Origin: Streptomyces sp. NBC_01471
Lineage (GTDB): Bacteria; Actinomycetota; Actinomycetes; Streptomycetales; Streptomycetaceae
DNA length: 64,000 nt
Assembly (NCBI RefSeq): GCF_041438865.1
Contig: NZ_CP109450.1
Span: forward strand, 6,140,501 to 6,204,500
Direction of reading: 5' to 3'
Each line of letters begins with the position of its first letter. Positions within the stretch are counted from its first letter, which is position 1. This document shows positions 23,972 to 32,196 of this stretch, piece by piece. A program made the translations under genes and the position numbers. The notes under the pieces were generated by a model. The model made no database searches. It saw nothing but the letters and a program-made list of their open reading frames with translations, and had not been told where the DNA came from.

Positions 23972-25557
23972 CGGCGCAGCAGACGCGTCGCACCCGTCGC
24001 GACCGTCGTGGCCAGGATCCAGCCGAGCACGATCAGCGCGGCGGCCGCCCACTGCCAGCCGCCGTACAGCTTCCAGTAGCCGTCCTGGCCGAGGTTGATC
24101 ACCGGGATCAGCAGGTCCAGGGCGTAGAGCGCCGCGTTCCACTGCGGATGCCCGTCCGGGCTGATCGGCTCCGGGCGGTAGCGCGAGAACGCGACGGTTC
24201 CCGCTGCCCACAGCACCGCCATCCAGAGCGCGGCCCGGCCCGGCCGGTAGCCGTACGCCACCGTCCAGTCCTGGAGGTAGCCCCACACCTTGGCGGCCAG
24301 CGGCAGCGTCTCGCGGCGCCTGCGCTGCTTCGCCAGCAGCACTTCGCGGGCGTCCGCGTCCTCGCCGCTGTTGCGCAGCACCGACGCCAGCCGTTCGTAC
24401 GGCTCCGGCGCGTACTCCGGAGTCGCCGCCGTCACCCACTCCAGCCGCTGCTCCAGCGGGAAGTGGCCGACCGGGATGAGGTTCTCGTAGCTGAAGCCGC
24501 CCATCGCCAGACCGCCGGGGCCCGGCCAACTCGTCGACATGTCGACCAGGTTGACCACCTTGGCACCCGACAGCACCACCCGGCCCTGCTCGGGGGGGTC
24601 CCCGAGGAAGCGCAGTTCGGGGGTCTGGATGCGGCGCAGCGACAGCTCCTGGTCGCTGTGCATACGGAACTTCGCGCTCCGCAGGTCCACCGCGTCCCCG
24701 AACCGTCCGTCGTCCAGCCGTATCCCGCCGACGCACTCGAACGACTGGAGCCGCGTCCCGTACGGCGGGGTCGGCCCGGTGCCGTACGGGGGAGTGGTGC
24801 CACCGCCGTCCGGTGCCACCCCGGCCGCCGACAGGTAGAGCGTGCGCTCCACCGAGAGCTGCGGCGCGTTCAGCGCCCGCCTGCCGTCCGGATTGAGCAG
24901 CCGGCTGCCGTTGAAGCTCAGCGAGACCCCGATCCGTGCCGAGCGCAGACTCACCTCGCCGTGCGACTCGATCATCTCGGCCTGCAGGTCCTGTGCCACG
25001 TACAGCCCGTCGGCCGCGATGGAGCGGCCCTTGCGGTCCGGGTGCACCACGATCATGTTGATCAGCAGATCCGTGCCGATCTGCGCGTCGGTGAGCCGGA
25101 TGCCGCCCGCCACCTGGCAGCGCGGCAGATGCAGATCCCCCTCGGTGTGCAGCCGGGCCGCCTCCAGGCGCGGCATCGCGCAGCCGACCATCCTGACCGT
25201 GGTGACCCGGCACTCGGGCAGCAGCACCTCGTCCTCGAACCGGCAGCCGGTCAGCTCCACGTACGGCGTGACCGTGCCGCCCGCGAGATCCAGCGCGCCG
25301 GTGATCTGCACCCCGGTCAGCTTCAGCGAGGAGACCCGGCCCGCCAGCGCCGGCGGCCCGCTGAGCAGCAGCAGGGCCACCACGCGCGCGCGGACCGTGC
25401 GCTCGGGGCCCCAGGTCCTGGCCGAGAGCGGATTGTCCATGACGGGGTTGCGGGTGCGCAGATCGTACGTACTGCCGTTGCGGAAGGCCTCCCACATGCC
25501 CAGCTCGGCGACGGTCAGCCAGTCGGGCGCATGCTCGTCGTGCTGCGCCTCTGTCAC
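23965..25557 (-). CDS. Membrane protein with pentapeptide-like N-terminal repeats
   Basis: The 530-residue product has an N-terminal ~330-residue region of beta-helix-like repeats (for instance LKLTGVQITGALDLAG, HTEGDLHLPRCQVAGGIRL, EVSLRSARIGVSLSFNGS) and a C-terminal part with three to four hydrophobic segments (LWMAVLWAAGTVAFSRY, WAAAALIVLGWILATTV). Homologues are often labelled oxidoreductases, but I see no redox or nucleotide motif. A conserved KQRRRRETLP stretch precedes the first membrane segment. GTG 25557 has GGGAGG seven bases upstream and is preferred over an upstream in-frame start. Diverges from hisD. Confidence 0.78.
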   Translation of the reverse strand: MTEAQHDEHAPDWLTVAELGMWEAFRNGSTYDLRTRNPVMDNPLSARTWGPERTVRARVVALLLLSGPPALAGRVSSLKLTGVQITGALDLAGGTVTPYVELTGCRFEDEVLLPECRVTTVRMVGCAMPRLEAARLHTEGDLHLPRCQVAGGIRLTDAQIGTDLLINMIVVHPDRKGRSIAADGLYVAQDLQAEMIESHGEVSLRSARIGVSLSFNGSRLLNPDGRRALNAPQLSVERTLYLSAAGVAPDGGGTTPPYGTGPTPPYGTRLQSFECVGGIRLDDGRFGDAVDLRSAKFRMHSDQELSLRRIQTPELRFLGDPPEQGRVVLSGAKVVNLVDMSTSWPGPGGLAMGGFSYENLIPVGHFPLEQRLEWVTAATPEYAPEPYERLASVLRNSGEDADAREVLLAKQRRRRETLPLAAKVWGYLQDWTVAYGYRPGRAALWMAVLWAAGTVAFSRYRPEPISPDGHPQWNAALYALDLLIPVINLGQDGYWKLYGGWQWAAAALIVLGWILATTVATGATRLLRRS

Positions 25558-25623
25558 TGCCGCCCCTCCCTGCCCACGAGTGATGGAGTGAACGCTAGCG
25601 GTCACCGCCAGAGGGCCGGTTGT

Positions 25624-25640
25624 GTATCAGCCACTGATAC
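25624..25640. promoter_or_regulatory. Perfect inverted repeat upstream of the his cluster
   Basis: GTATCAG-CCA-CTGATAC, a perfect 7-3-7 dyad, is centred about 50 bases before the hisD ATG and 75 from the divergent gene. A second dyad, GACCGG-n9-CCGGTC (25645-25665), follows. Position near the expected -35 suggests an operator; no regulator gene is adjacent. Confidence 0.6.
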
Positions 25641-25668
25641 GGGCGACCGGAGGCCGTAACCGGTCTGA

Positions 25669-25674
25669 GAGAAT
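25669..25674 (+). promoter_or_regulatory. Candidate -10 of hisD promoter
   Basis: GAGAAT ends 7 bases before the hisD ATG. If used, the his transcript would begin at or next to the start codon. GGGG in the gap could alternatively be a weak ribosome site. Confidence 0.4.
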
Positions 25675-25681
25675 TGGGGTC

Positions 25682-27004
25682 ATGATCTCCCGAATCGATC
25701 TGCGCGGCGACGCCCTCCCCGAGGGCGGCGCCCTGCGCGACCTGCTGCCCCGTGCCGACTTCGACGTACAGGCCGCCCTGGAAAAGGTGCGGCCGATCTG
25801 CGAGGACGTGCACCATCGCGGCGACGCGGCGCTCATCGAGTACGCGGAGAAGTTCGACGGTGTGCGGCTGGCGCAGGTGCGGGTGCCCGCGGCCGCCCTC
25901 ACCGACGCCCTGGCCGGGCTCGACCCGGCCGTGCGGGCAGCGCTGGAGGAGTCGGTCAGGCGCGCCAGGCTGGTCCACCGCGCCCAGCGGCGCGCCGAAC
26001 ACACCACCCAGGTCGTCCCCGGCGGCAAGGTGACCGAGAAGTGGGTACCGGTCGAGCGTGTCGGGCTGTACGCGCCGGGCGGACGCTCCGTCTACCCCTC
26101 CTCCGTGGTCATGAACGTGGTCCCCGCCCAGGAGGCCGGGGTCGAGTCGATCGCCCTCGCGTCCCCGGGGCAGAGGGAGTTCGGCGGCCTGCCGCACCCG
26201 ACGATTCTGGCCGCCTGCGCGCTGCTCGGCATCGACGAGGTGTACGCGGCGGGCGGCGCCACCGCCGTCGCGATGTTCGCCCACGGCACCGAGTCCTGCC
26301 CCCCGGTCAACATGGTCACGGGGCCCGGCAACATCTGGGTCGCGGCGGCCAAGCGGTACTTCACCGGCCGGATCGGCATCGACGCCGAGGCGGGTCCCAC
26401 CGAGATCGCCGTCCTCGCCGACGCCACCGCCGACCCGGCGCACGTCGCGGCCGACCTGATCAGCCAGGCAGAGCACGACCCGATGGCCGCCGCCGTCCTC
26501 GTCACCGACTCGGCGGAGCTGGCCGACGCGGTCGAGAAGGAACTGGCCCCGCAGGTCGCCGCCACCAAGCACGTCACCGACCGGATCGTGCCCGCGCTGG
26601 AGGGCAAGCAGTCCGCGATCGTTCTCGTCGACTCGGTCGAGGACGGCCTCAGGGTCGTGGACGCGTACGGCGCCGAGCACCTGGAGATCCAGACCGCCGA
26701 CGCCGCAGCGGTCGCCGCCCGGGTCCGCAACGCCGGAGCCGTCTTCGTCGGCCCCTGGGCCCCGGTCTCCCTCGGGGACTACTGCGCCGGGTCCAACCAC
26801 GTGCTGCCCACCGGCGGCTGCGCCTGCCACTCCTCCGGCCTCTCGGTCCAGTCGTTCCTGCGCGGCATCCACATCGTCGACTACACCCGGGACGCGCTGG
26901 CCGAGGTCACCCACCACGTGGTGACGCTCGCCGAGGCCGAGGACCTGCCCGCGCACGGCGCCGCCCTCAAGGCGAGGTTCGGATGGCAGGTGCCCACCGC
27001 ATGA
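25682..27004 (+). CDS. hisD: Histidinol dehydrogenase
   Basis: Catalyses the last two steps of histidine synthesis, oxidising L-histidinol to histidine with two NAD+ and bound zinc. The 440-residue product shows the family signature around GGATAVAMFAHGTESCPPVNM, GPGNIWVAAAKRYF, IDAEAGPTEIAVLAD and GDYCAGSNHVLPTGG, with the catalytic Glu/His pair region QAEHDP. It heads a tight cluster: its stop overlaps the hisC ATG (ATGA). Length is normal. Confidence 0.97.
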   Translation: MISRIDLRGDALPEGGALRDLLPRADFDVQAALEKVRPICEDVHHRGDAALIEYAEKFDGVRLAQVRVPAAALTDALAGLDPAVRAALEESVRRARLVHRAQRRAEHTTQVVPGGKVTEKWVPVERVGLYAPGGRSVYPSSVVMNVVPAQEAGVESIALASPGQREFGGLPHPTILAACALLGIDEVYAAGGATAVAMFAHGTESCPPVNMVTGPGNIWVAAAKRYFTGRIGIDAEAGPTEIAVLADATADPAHVAADLISQAEHDPMAAAVLVTDSAELADAVEKELAPQVAATKHVTDRIVPALEGKQSAIVLVDSVEDGLRVVDAYGAEHLEIQTADAAAVAARVRNAGAVFVGPWAPVSLGDYCAGSNHVLPTGGCACHSSGLSVQSFLRGIHIVDYTRDALAEVTHHVVTLAEAEDLPAHGAALKARFGWQVPTA

Positions 27005-28107
27005 CCGGCATCGACGACCTGCCCGTACGGGACGAACTGCGCGGCAAGTCCCCCTACGGGGCGCCCCAACTGGACGTCCCCGTACGGCTGAACACCAACG
27101 AGAACCCGTACCCGCTGCCCGAGGCACTGGTCGACCGGATCACCGAGCGGGTACGCGAGGCGGCCCGCACGCTCAACCGCTACCCCGACCGCGAGGCCGT
27201 CGAGCTCCGCACCGAGCTGGCCCGCTACCTCACCAGGACGGCCGGGCACACGGTCACGACGGCCAACGTCTGGGCGGCGAACGGCTCCAACGAGGTCATC
27301 CAGCAGCTGCTCCAGACCTTCGGCGGCCCCGGCCGCACGGCCATCGGCTTCGAACCCTCGTACTCGATGCACGCCCTCATCGCCCGCGGCACCGGCACCG
27401 GCTGGATCTCCGGACCCCGCAACGAGGACTTCACCATCGACGTCGCGGCGGCCGAGCGCTCCATCGCCGAGAACCGGCCGGACGTCGTCTTCATCACCTC
27501 GCCCAACAACCCCACCGGTACCGCGGTCGATGCCGGGACCGTCCTCGCGCTGTACGACGCGGCACAGGCGGCGGGGCCCTCGATGGTCGTGGTGGACGAG
27601 GCGTACGGCGAGTTCAGCCACGCGCCCTCGCTGCTCCCGCTGATCGAGGGCCGCCCCCGCCTGGTCCTCTCCCGGACCATGTCCAAGGCGTTCGGCGCGG
27701 CCGGGCTGCGGCTCGGCTACCTCGCGGCGGACCCGGCCGTGGTCGACGCCGTCCAGCTCGTCCGGCTGCCGTACCACCTGTCGTCCGTCACCCAGGCCAC
27801 CGCGCTCGCCGCCCTGGAGCACACGGATACCCTGTTGCGGTACGTCGAGCAGCTGAAGGCCGAGCGCGACAGGCTCGTCGGCGAGCTGCGCTCCATCGGA
27901 TACGACGTGACGCAGTCCGATGCCAACTTCATCCAGTTCGGCCGCTTCCGGGACGCCCAGGCTGCCTGGCGGGCGATCCTCGACCGCGGTGTCCTGATCA
28001 GGGACAACGGGGTCCCCGGATGGCTGCGGGTCTCCGTGGGCACTCCGGCCGAGAACGACGCGTTCCTCGAAGCGGCACGCGCACTGCACAAGGAGATCAC
28101 CGCATGA
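27001..28107 (+). CDS. hisC: Histidinol-phosphate aminotransferase
   Basis: A PLP enzyme that transaminates imidazole acetol phosphate to histidinol phosphate. The 368-residue product has the fold-type I layout: NTNENPYPLP near the N terminus, SPNNPTGTAV, VVDEAYGEF with the pyridoxal-contacting Asp, and SRTMSKAFGAAGLRLGY with the Schiff-base lysine. The start overlaps hisD and the stop overlaps hisB, so translation is coupled through the cluster. Confidence 0.97.
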   Translation: MTGIDDLPVRDELRGKSPYGAPQLDVPVRLNTNENPYPLPEALVDRITERVREAARTLNRYPDREAVELRTELARYLTRTAGHTVTTANVWAANGSNEVIQQLLQTFGGPGRTAIGFEPSYSMHALIARGTGTGWISGPRNEDFTIDVAAAERSIAENRPDVVFITSPNNPTGTAVDAGTVLALYDAAQAAGPSMVVVDEAYGEFSHAPSLLPLIEGRPRLVLSRTMSKAFGAAGLRLGYLAADPAVVDAVQLVRLPYHLSSVTQATALAALEHTDTLLRYVEQLKAERDRLVGELRSIGYDVTQSDANFIQFGRFRDAQAAWRAILDRGVLIRDNGVPGWLRVSVGTPAENDAFLEAARALHKEITA

Positions 28108-28706
28108 CTCGCGTGGGCCGCATCGGACGGGTGGAACGCACCACCAAGGAGACCTCGGTCGTGGTCGAGATCAATCTCGACGGCACCGGCAAGGTCGACG
28201 TGTCGACAGGGGTCGGCTTCTACGACCACATGCTCGACCAGCTGGGCCGCCACGGCCTCTTCGACCTCACGGTCAAGACGGACGGCGACCTGCACATCGA
28301 CTCGCACCACACCATCGAGGACACCGCCCTGGCGATCGGCGCCGCCTTCAAGCAGGCGCTCGGCGACAAGGTGGGCATCTACCGGTTCGGCAACTGCACG
28401 GTGCCGCTGGACGAGTCGCTCGCCCAGGTCACCGTCGACCTCTCGGGCCGCCCCTACCTGGTGCACACCGAGCCGGAGAACATGGCACCGATGATCGGCG
28501 AGTACGACACGACGATGACCCGGCACATCCTGGAGTCGTTCGTCGCGCAGGCCCAGATCGCGCTGCACGTCCACGTGCCGTACGGGCGCAACGCCCACCA
28601 CATCGTGGAGTGCCAGTTCAAGGCCCTGGCCCGAGCGCTGCGTTACGCGTCCGAGCACGACCCGCGGGCAGCGGGCATTCTTCCTTCGACCAAGGGCGCG
28701 CTGTAA
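28104..28706 (+). CDS. hisB: Imidazoleglycerol-phosphate dehydratase
   Basis: Dehydrates imidazole glycerol phosphate to imidazole acetol phosphate. This is the monofunctional 200-residue form; no HisN phosphatase domain is fused. Metal-binding motifs GFYDHMLDQLGRH, DSHHTIEDTA and NAHHIVECQFKALA are all intact. The ATG overlaps the hisC stop. Histidinol-phosphate phosphatase must be encoded elsewhere. Confidence 0.97.
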   Translation: MTRVGRIGRVERTTKETSVVVEINLDGTGKVDVSTGVGFYDHMLDQLGRHGLFDLTVKTDGDLHIDSHHTIEDTALAIGAAFKQALGDKVGIYRFGNCTVPLDESLAQVTVDLSGRPYLVHTEPENMAPMIGEYDTTMTRHILESFVAQAQIALHVHVPYGRNAHHIVECQFKALARALRYASEHDPRAAGILPSTKGAL

Positions 28707-28708
28707 GC

Positions 28709-28876
28709 ATGACTGGCCTCAACACCATCCTCATCGTCGTCGGCCTCTTCCTGGCCGGCGGTGTCTACTCCTTCGCCAAGCAGAAGATGCCCGCGAGCCT
28801 CATCGTGCTGCTCTCCATCGGAGCCGTGATGTGCCTGGCGGCGGGTGTGATGCGTATCCAGGGAATCTGGACATGA
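28709..28876 (+). CDS. Small two-helix membrane protein in the his cluster (55 aa)
   Basis: Fifty-five residues with two hydrophobic segments (NTILIVVGLFLAGGVYSF and ASLIVLLSIGAVMCLAAGVM) joined by KQKMP. It starts three bases after hisB and its stop overlaps the hisH ATG (ATGA), so it is locked into the operon. I recognise it as a conserved small membrane protein of Streptomyces his clusters, without known function. The tight overlaps argue strongly that it is real. Confidence 0.82.
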   Translation: MTGLNTILIVVGLFLAGGVYSFAKQKMPASLIVLLSIGAVMCLAAGVMRIQGIWT

Positions 28877-29514
28877 CCGACCGCAAGAAGGTCGTGGTCC
28901 TCGACTACGGCTTCGGCAACGTCCGCTCCGCCGAACGCGCGCTCGCGCACGCCGGAGCGGAGGTCGAGATCACCCGTGACTTCGACCGCGCCATGAACGC
29001 CGAAGGACTCCTCGTCCCCGGCGTCGGTGCCTTCTCCGCCTGCATGAAGGGGCTCAAGGAGGCCCGCGGCGACTGGATCGTCGGCCGCAGGCTGGCCGGC
29101 GGCCGACCGGTCATGGGGATCTGTGTCGGGATGCAGATTTTGTTCGAGCGCGGCATCGAGCACGGCGTGGAGACCGAGGGCCTCGACGAGTGGCCCGGCA
29201 CGGTCGGCCCGCTCAAGGCCGACGTCGTCCCGCACATGGGGTGGAACACCGTGGAAGCCCCGGCGGACACCGAGCTCTTCGCCGGGCTCGACGCCGGGGC
29301 GCGCTTCTACTTCGTGCACTCCTACGCGGCGCACGACTGGTCGCTCGAAGTCACCAACGCCAACATCCGTGCCCCGCGCGTCACCTGGGCCACGCACGGC
29401 GAGCGCTTCGTCGCGGCCGTCGAGAACGGCGCCCTGTCGGCCACCCAGTTCCACCCCGAGAAGTCCGGCGACGCCGGCGCCCAGCTGCTGACCAACTGGA
29501 TCGGAACCCTCTGA
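28873..29514 (+). CDS. hisH: Imidazole glycerol phosphate synthase, glutamine amidotransferase subunit
   Basis: Supplies ammonia from glutamine to HisF (gene at 30664). A 213-residue class I glutaminase with the nucleophile cysteine in MGICVGMQILFE, oxyanion-strand motifs at the N terminus (VVLDYGFGNVRS), and the His/Glu pair in QFHPEKSGDAG. HisH is separated from HisF by priA and the RidA-family gene. Both ends overlap neighbours. Confidence 0.96.
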   Translation: MTDRKKVVVLDYGFGNVRSAERALAHAGAEVEITRDFDRAMNAEGLLVPGVGAFSACMKGLKEARGDWIVGRRLAGGRPVMGICVGMQILFERGIEHGVETEGLDEWPGTVGPLKADVVPHMGWNTVEAPADTELFAGLDAGARFYFVHSYAAHDWSLEVTNANIRAPRVTWATHGERFVAAVENGALSATQFHPEKSGDAGAQLLTNWIGTL

Positions 29515-30257
29515 TGTCCGCCTTGCAGAAGAAGCTCGAACTCCTCCCCGCCGTCGACGTCCGGGACGGCCAGGCGGTCCGCCTCGTCCACGGCGAGTCC
29601 GGCTCCGAGACCTCCTACGGCTCCCCGCTGGAGGCAGCGCTCGCCTGGCAGCGGTCGGGCGCCGAGTGGCTGCACCTGGTCGACCTCGACGCCGCCTTCG
29701 GCACCGGCGACAACCGGAAGCTGATCTCCGAGGTCACCTCGGCGATGGACATCAAGGTCGAACTCTCCGGCGGCATCCGCGACGACGCCTCCCTGGCCGC
29801 CGCGCTCGCCACCGGCTGTACCCGGGTCAACCTCGGCACCGCGGCGCTGGAGACCCCCGAGTGGGTCGCGAAGATCATCGCCGAGCACGGCGACAAGATC
29901 GCGGTCGGCCTCGACGTACGCGGTACGACCCTGCGGGGCCGCGGCTGGACCCGTGACGGCGGCGACCTCTACGAGACGCTCGCCCGCCTCGACTCCGAGG
30001 GCTGCGGCCGCTACGTGGTCACCGACATCGCCAAGGACGGCACCCTCCAGGGCCCCAACCTGGAGCTCCTGAAGAACGTCTGCGCGGCCACGGACAAGCC
30101 CGTCGTCGCCTCCGGCGGCGTCTCCTCGCTCGACGACCTGCGGGCCATCTCCTCGCTCGTCCCCTCGGGTGTCGAGGGCGCCATCGTCGGCAAGGCGCTG
30201 TACGCCAAGGCGTTCACCCTGGAAGAGGCCCTCGAAGCGGTAGCGGTGGCGGCATGA
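29514..30257 (+). CDS. priA: Bifunctional phosphoribosyl isomerase (HisA and TrpF activities)
   Basis: This TIM-barrel enzyme isomerises both ProFAR in histidine synthesis and phosphoribosylanthranilate in tryptophan synthesis, the actinobacterial solution to missing trpF. The 247-residue barrel has a catalytic aspartate in LPAVDVRDG and a second in VGLDVRG, with phosphate loops ELSGGIRDD and VASGGVSSLDDL. No trpF occurs in the trp cluster of this window, which supports dual function, although sequence alone cannot prove it. Start overlaps the hisH stop. Confidence 0.93.
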   Translation: MSALQKKLELLPAVDVRDGQAVRLVHGESGSETSYGSPLEAALAWQRSGAEWLHLVDLDAAFGTGDNRKLISEVTSAMDIKVELSGGIRDDASLAAALATGCTRVNLGTAALETPEWVAKIIAEHGDKIAVGLDVRGTTLRGRGWTRDGGDLYETLARLDSEGCGRYVVTDIAKDGTLQGPNLELLKNVCAATDKPVVASGGVSSLDDLRAISSLVPSGVEGAIVGKALYAKAFTLEEALEAVAVAA

Positions 30258-30667
30258 GCGAAGGCGCCACGGACGACGGCGTACGCCGTATCGCCTCCGG
30301 CGGCCCGTGGGAGGAGTCCATCGGCTGCTCCCGCGCCGTGGAGCTCCCCAGCGGCCTGGTGCTGGTCGCCGGCTGCACCGCCATGGCCAACGGCCGGATC
30401 GCGGAGGGCGGACCGTACGAACAGGCCGTCACCGCCTTCGGTGTCGCCGTCGACGCGCTCAGGGAGCTCGGCCTCGGCGCCGAGCACGTGGTCCGCACCC
30501 GGATGTACGTCACGCACGCCCGCGACGTGGACGACGTCGGCCGCGCCCACAAGGAGCGGTTCGGCGCGGTGCGCCCCGCCGCGTCAATGATCATCGTCTC
30601 CGGTTTCGTCGACCCCAGCCTGGTCGTCGAGGTCGAGGTGGAGGCGTACCGCAGGGAGCGCGCATGA
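30254..30667 (+). CDS. RidA/YjgF-family protein inside the his cluster
   Basis: A 137-residue Rid-superfamily protein, a trimeric deaminase type that hydrolyses reactive enamines and imines from PLP enzymes. Recognisable features are GLVLVAGCTAM, the conserved arginine in HVVRTRMYVTHARD, and RPAASMIIVSGFVDPSLVVEVEVEA. Both ends overlap neighbours by four bases (priA and hisF). Its place beside HisC, a PLP enzyme, suggests metabolite clean-up, but that is inference. Confidence 0.9.
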   Translation: MSEGATDDGVRRIASGGPWEESIGCSRAVELPSGLVLVAGCTAMANGRIAEGGPYEQAVTAFGVAVDALRELGLGAEHVVRTRMYVTHARDVDDVGRAHKERFGAVRPAASMIIVSGFVDPSLVVEVEVEAYRRERA

Positions 30668-31419
30668 CACTCGCCGTACGGGTCATTCCCTGCCTGGACG
30701 TGGACAACGGCCGCGTCGTCAAGGGCGTCAACTTCCAGAACCTCCGGGACGCGGGCGACCCCGTCGAGATGGCCAGGCTCTACGACGCCGAGGGCGCCGA
30801 CGAGCTGACCTTCCTCGACATCACCGCCTCGTCCGGCAACCGCGAGACGACGTACGACGTGGTGCGCCGTACCGCCGAGCAGGTCTTCATCCCGCTCACG
30901 GTCGGCGGCGGCGTCCGCACCACCGAGGACGTCGACAAGCTGCTGCGGGCCGGCGCGGACAAGGTCGGCGTGAACACCGCGGCCATCGCCCGCCCGGAAC
31001 TCATCAGCGAGATCGCCGAGCGCTTCGGGCGCCAGGTGCTCGTCCTCTCGGTCGACGCGCGCCGCACCGCCGACGGCACCTTCGAGGTCACCACGCACGG
31101 CGGCCGCCGGGGCACCGGGATCGATGCCGTCGAGTGGGCGCACCGGGCGGCCGAGCTCGGGGCGGGCGAGATCCTGCTCAACTCCATGGACGCCGACGGC
31201 ACCAGGGACGGCTACGACACCGAGATGATCGCGGCGGTACGCGCACACGTCACCGTCCCGGTCATCGCGAGCGGCGGCGCGGGCGCCCTGGGGCACTTCC
31301 CTCCGGCCGTCGGCGCGGGCGCCGACGCGGTGCTCGCCGCATCGGTCTTCCACTTCGGTGACCTGCGGATCTCCCAGGTCAAGGACGAGCTGAGGCAGGC
31401 CGGTCACCCGGTCAGGTAG
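30664..31419 (+). CDS. hisF: Imidazole glycerol phosphate synthase, cyclase subunit
   Basis: Forms imidazole glycerol phosphate and AICAR from PRFAR and HisH-derived ammonia. The 251-residue TIM barrel has IPCLDVDNGRVVKGVNFQ with the first catalytic Asp, LSVDARR with the second, and phosphate loops VGGGVRTTEDV and ASGGAGALGHF. It closes the coupled hisD-to-hisF run. The stop is followed by GC-rich repeats and a convergent gene. Confidence 0.97.
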   Translation: MTLAVRVIPCLDVDNGRVVKGVNFQNLRDAGDPVEMARLYDAEGADELTFLDITASSGNRETTYDVVRRTAEQVFIPLTVGGGVRTTEDVDKLLRAGADKVGVNTAAIARPELISEIAERFGRQVLVLSVDARRTADGTFEVTTHGGRRGTGIDAVEWAHRAAELGAGEILLNSMDADGTRDGYDTEMIAAVRAHVTVPVIASGGAGALGHFPPAVGAGADAVLAASVFHFGDLRISQVKDELRQAGHPVR

Positions 31420-31468
31420 CGCCGCAGGCCCGGTCGGCCGCCTCCCCCAGGGGCCGCCGGCCGGCCGC

Positions 31469-32101
31469 TCACATGCCGAGCCTGGCCTCGATCGCCCTGG
31501 CCGAGGCCTCCGGGTCCCCGTCGACCTCCACCTTCGCCGCGTCCTGCCGCCCGAAGGCGAACATCGTCAGCTCGCCCGGCTCCCCGGTGACCGTCACCAC
31601 CGGCGTGCCGCGGTGCGCGACCGCGGTCTGACCGTCCGGCCGCCGCAGCACGAGACCCACCGGAGCCTTGCGCCCCATCAGCCTGGCCGCCTTCTCCAGC
31701 CGCCGCCACAGAGCCTCGGCGAACACCGGGTCCACCTCGCGGGGCGACCAGTCGGGCTGCGCCCGGCGGACGTCCTCGGCGTGCACGAAGAACTCGACGG
31801 CGTTGGCGCCCTCGTCCACCTGCTTGAGCGAGTACGGGGAGAACTTGGGCGGCCCCGTACGGATCAGCTGGATCAGCTCCTCGTACGGCTTCGCGGCGAA
31901 TTCGCCCTGGACCCGGTCGAGACGCCCCTTGAGCGCGCCGATCATGATCCCGCCCGCCGCGTCGAGCCGCCGCTCGCGTACCACCACATGGGCGGCGAGA
32001 TCGCGGGTCTTCCAGCCCTCGCAGAGCGTCGGGGCGCCGGGACCCGCCGCCTCCAACAGGTCGGCGAGGAGAAGTCGTTCGCGCTTGGCATGGGTCGACA
32101 T
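31469..32101 (-). CDS. TIGR03085-type DinB/mycothiol-dependent isomerase-like protein
   Basis: A 210-residue protein of the actinobacterial TIGR03085 group, related to mycothiol maleylpyruvate isomerases and DinB-like metal-binding bundles. Characteristic are CEGWKTRDLAAHVVVRERR (which normally supplies one metal histidine) and NAVEFFVHAEDVRRAQPDW. The true substrate is unknown. ATG 32101 lies 7 bases after TACGCT on the minus strand, so it is probably leaderless. It diverges from hisI by 95 bases. Confidence 0.85.
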   Translation of the reverse strand: MSTHAKRERLLLADLLEAAGPGAPTLCEGWKTRDLAAHVVVRERRLDAAGGIMIGALKGRLDRVQGEFAAKPYEELIQLIRTGPPKFSPYSLKQVDEGANAVEFFVHAEDVRRAQPDWSPREVDPVFAEALWRRLEKAARLMGRKAPVGLVLRRPDGQTAVAHRGTPVVTVTGEPGELTMFAFGRQDAAKVEVDGDPEASARAIEARLGM

Positions 32102-32108
32102 GCCCGCC

Positions 32109-32114
32109 AGCGTA
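32109..32114 (-). promoter_or_regulatory. Candidate -10 of a leaderless promoter
   Basis: TACGCT on the minus strand ends 7 bases before the ATG of the TIGR03085-type gene; no ribosome site lies between. Confidence 0.45.
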
Positions 32115-32184
32115 CGGCCGCGCGCGCCGTTCCGCCCAGTGGACTGTGGTGGGCGGCCGGGTCTGCCGGGCCTCGCGCGGGCGG

Positions 32185-32190
32185 CACAAT
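32185..32190 (+). promoter_or_regulatory. Candidate -10 of a leaderless hisI promoter
   Basis: CACAAT ends 6 bases before the hisI ATG and no Shine-Dalgarno sequence intervenes. Confidence 0.45.
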
Positions 32191-32196
32191 GGACCC

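Noticed and set aside
31420..31468. GC-rich repeats between hisF and the convergent gene as a terminator
   Set aside because: Several GGCCGCC-like segments can pair in alternative ways, but no single stable hairpin stands out, so it is not annotated.
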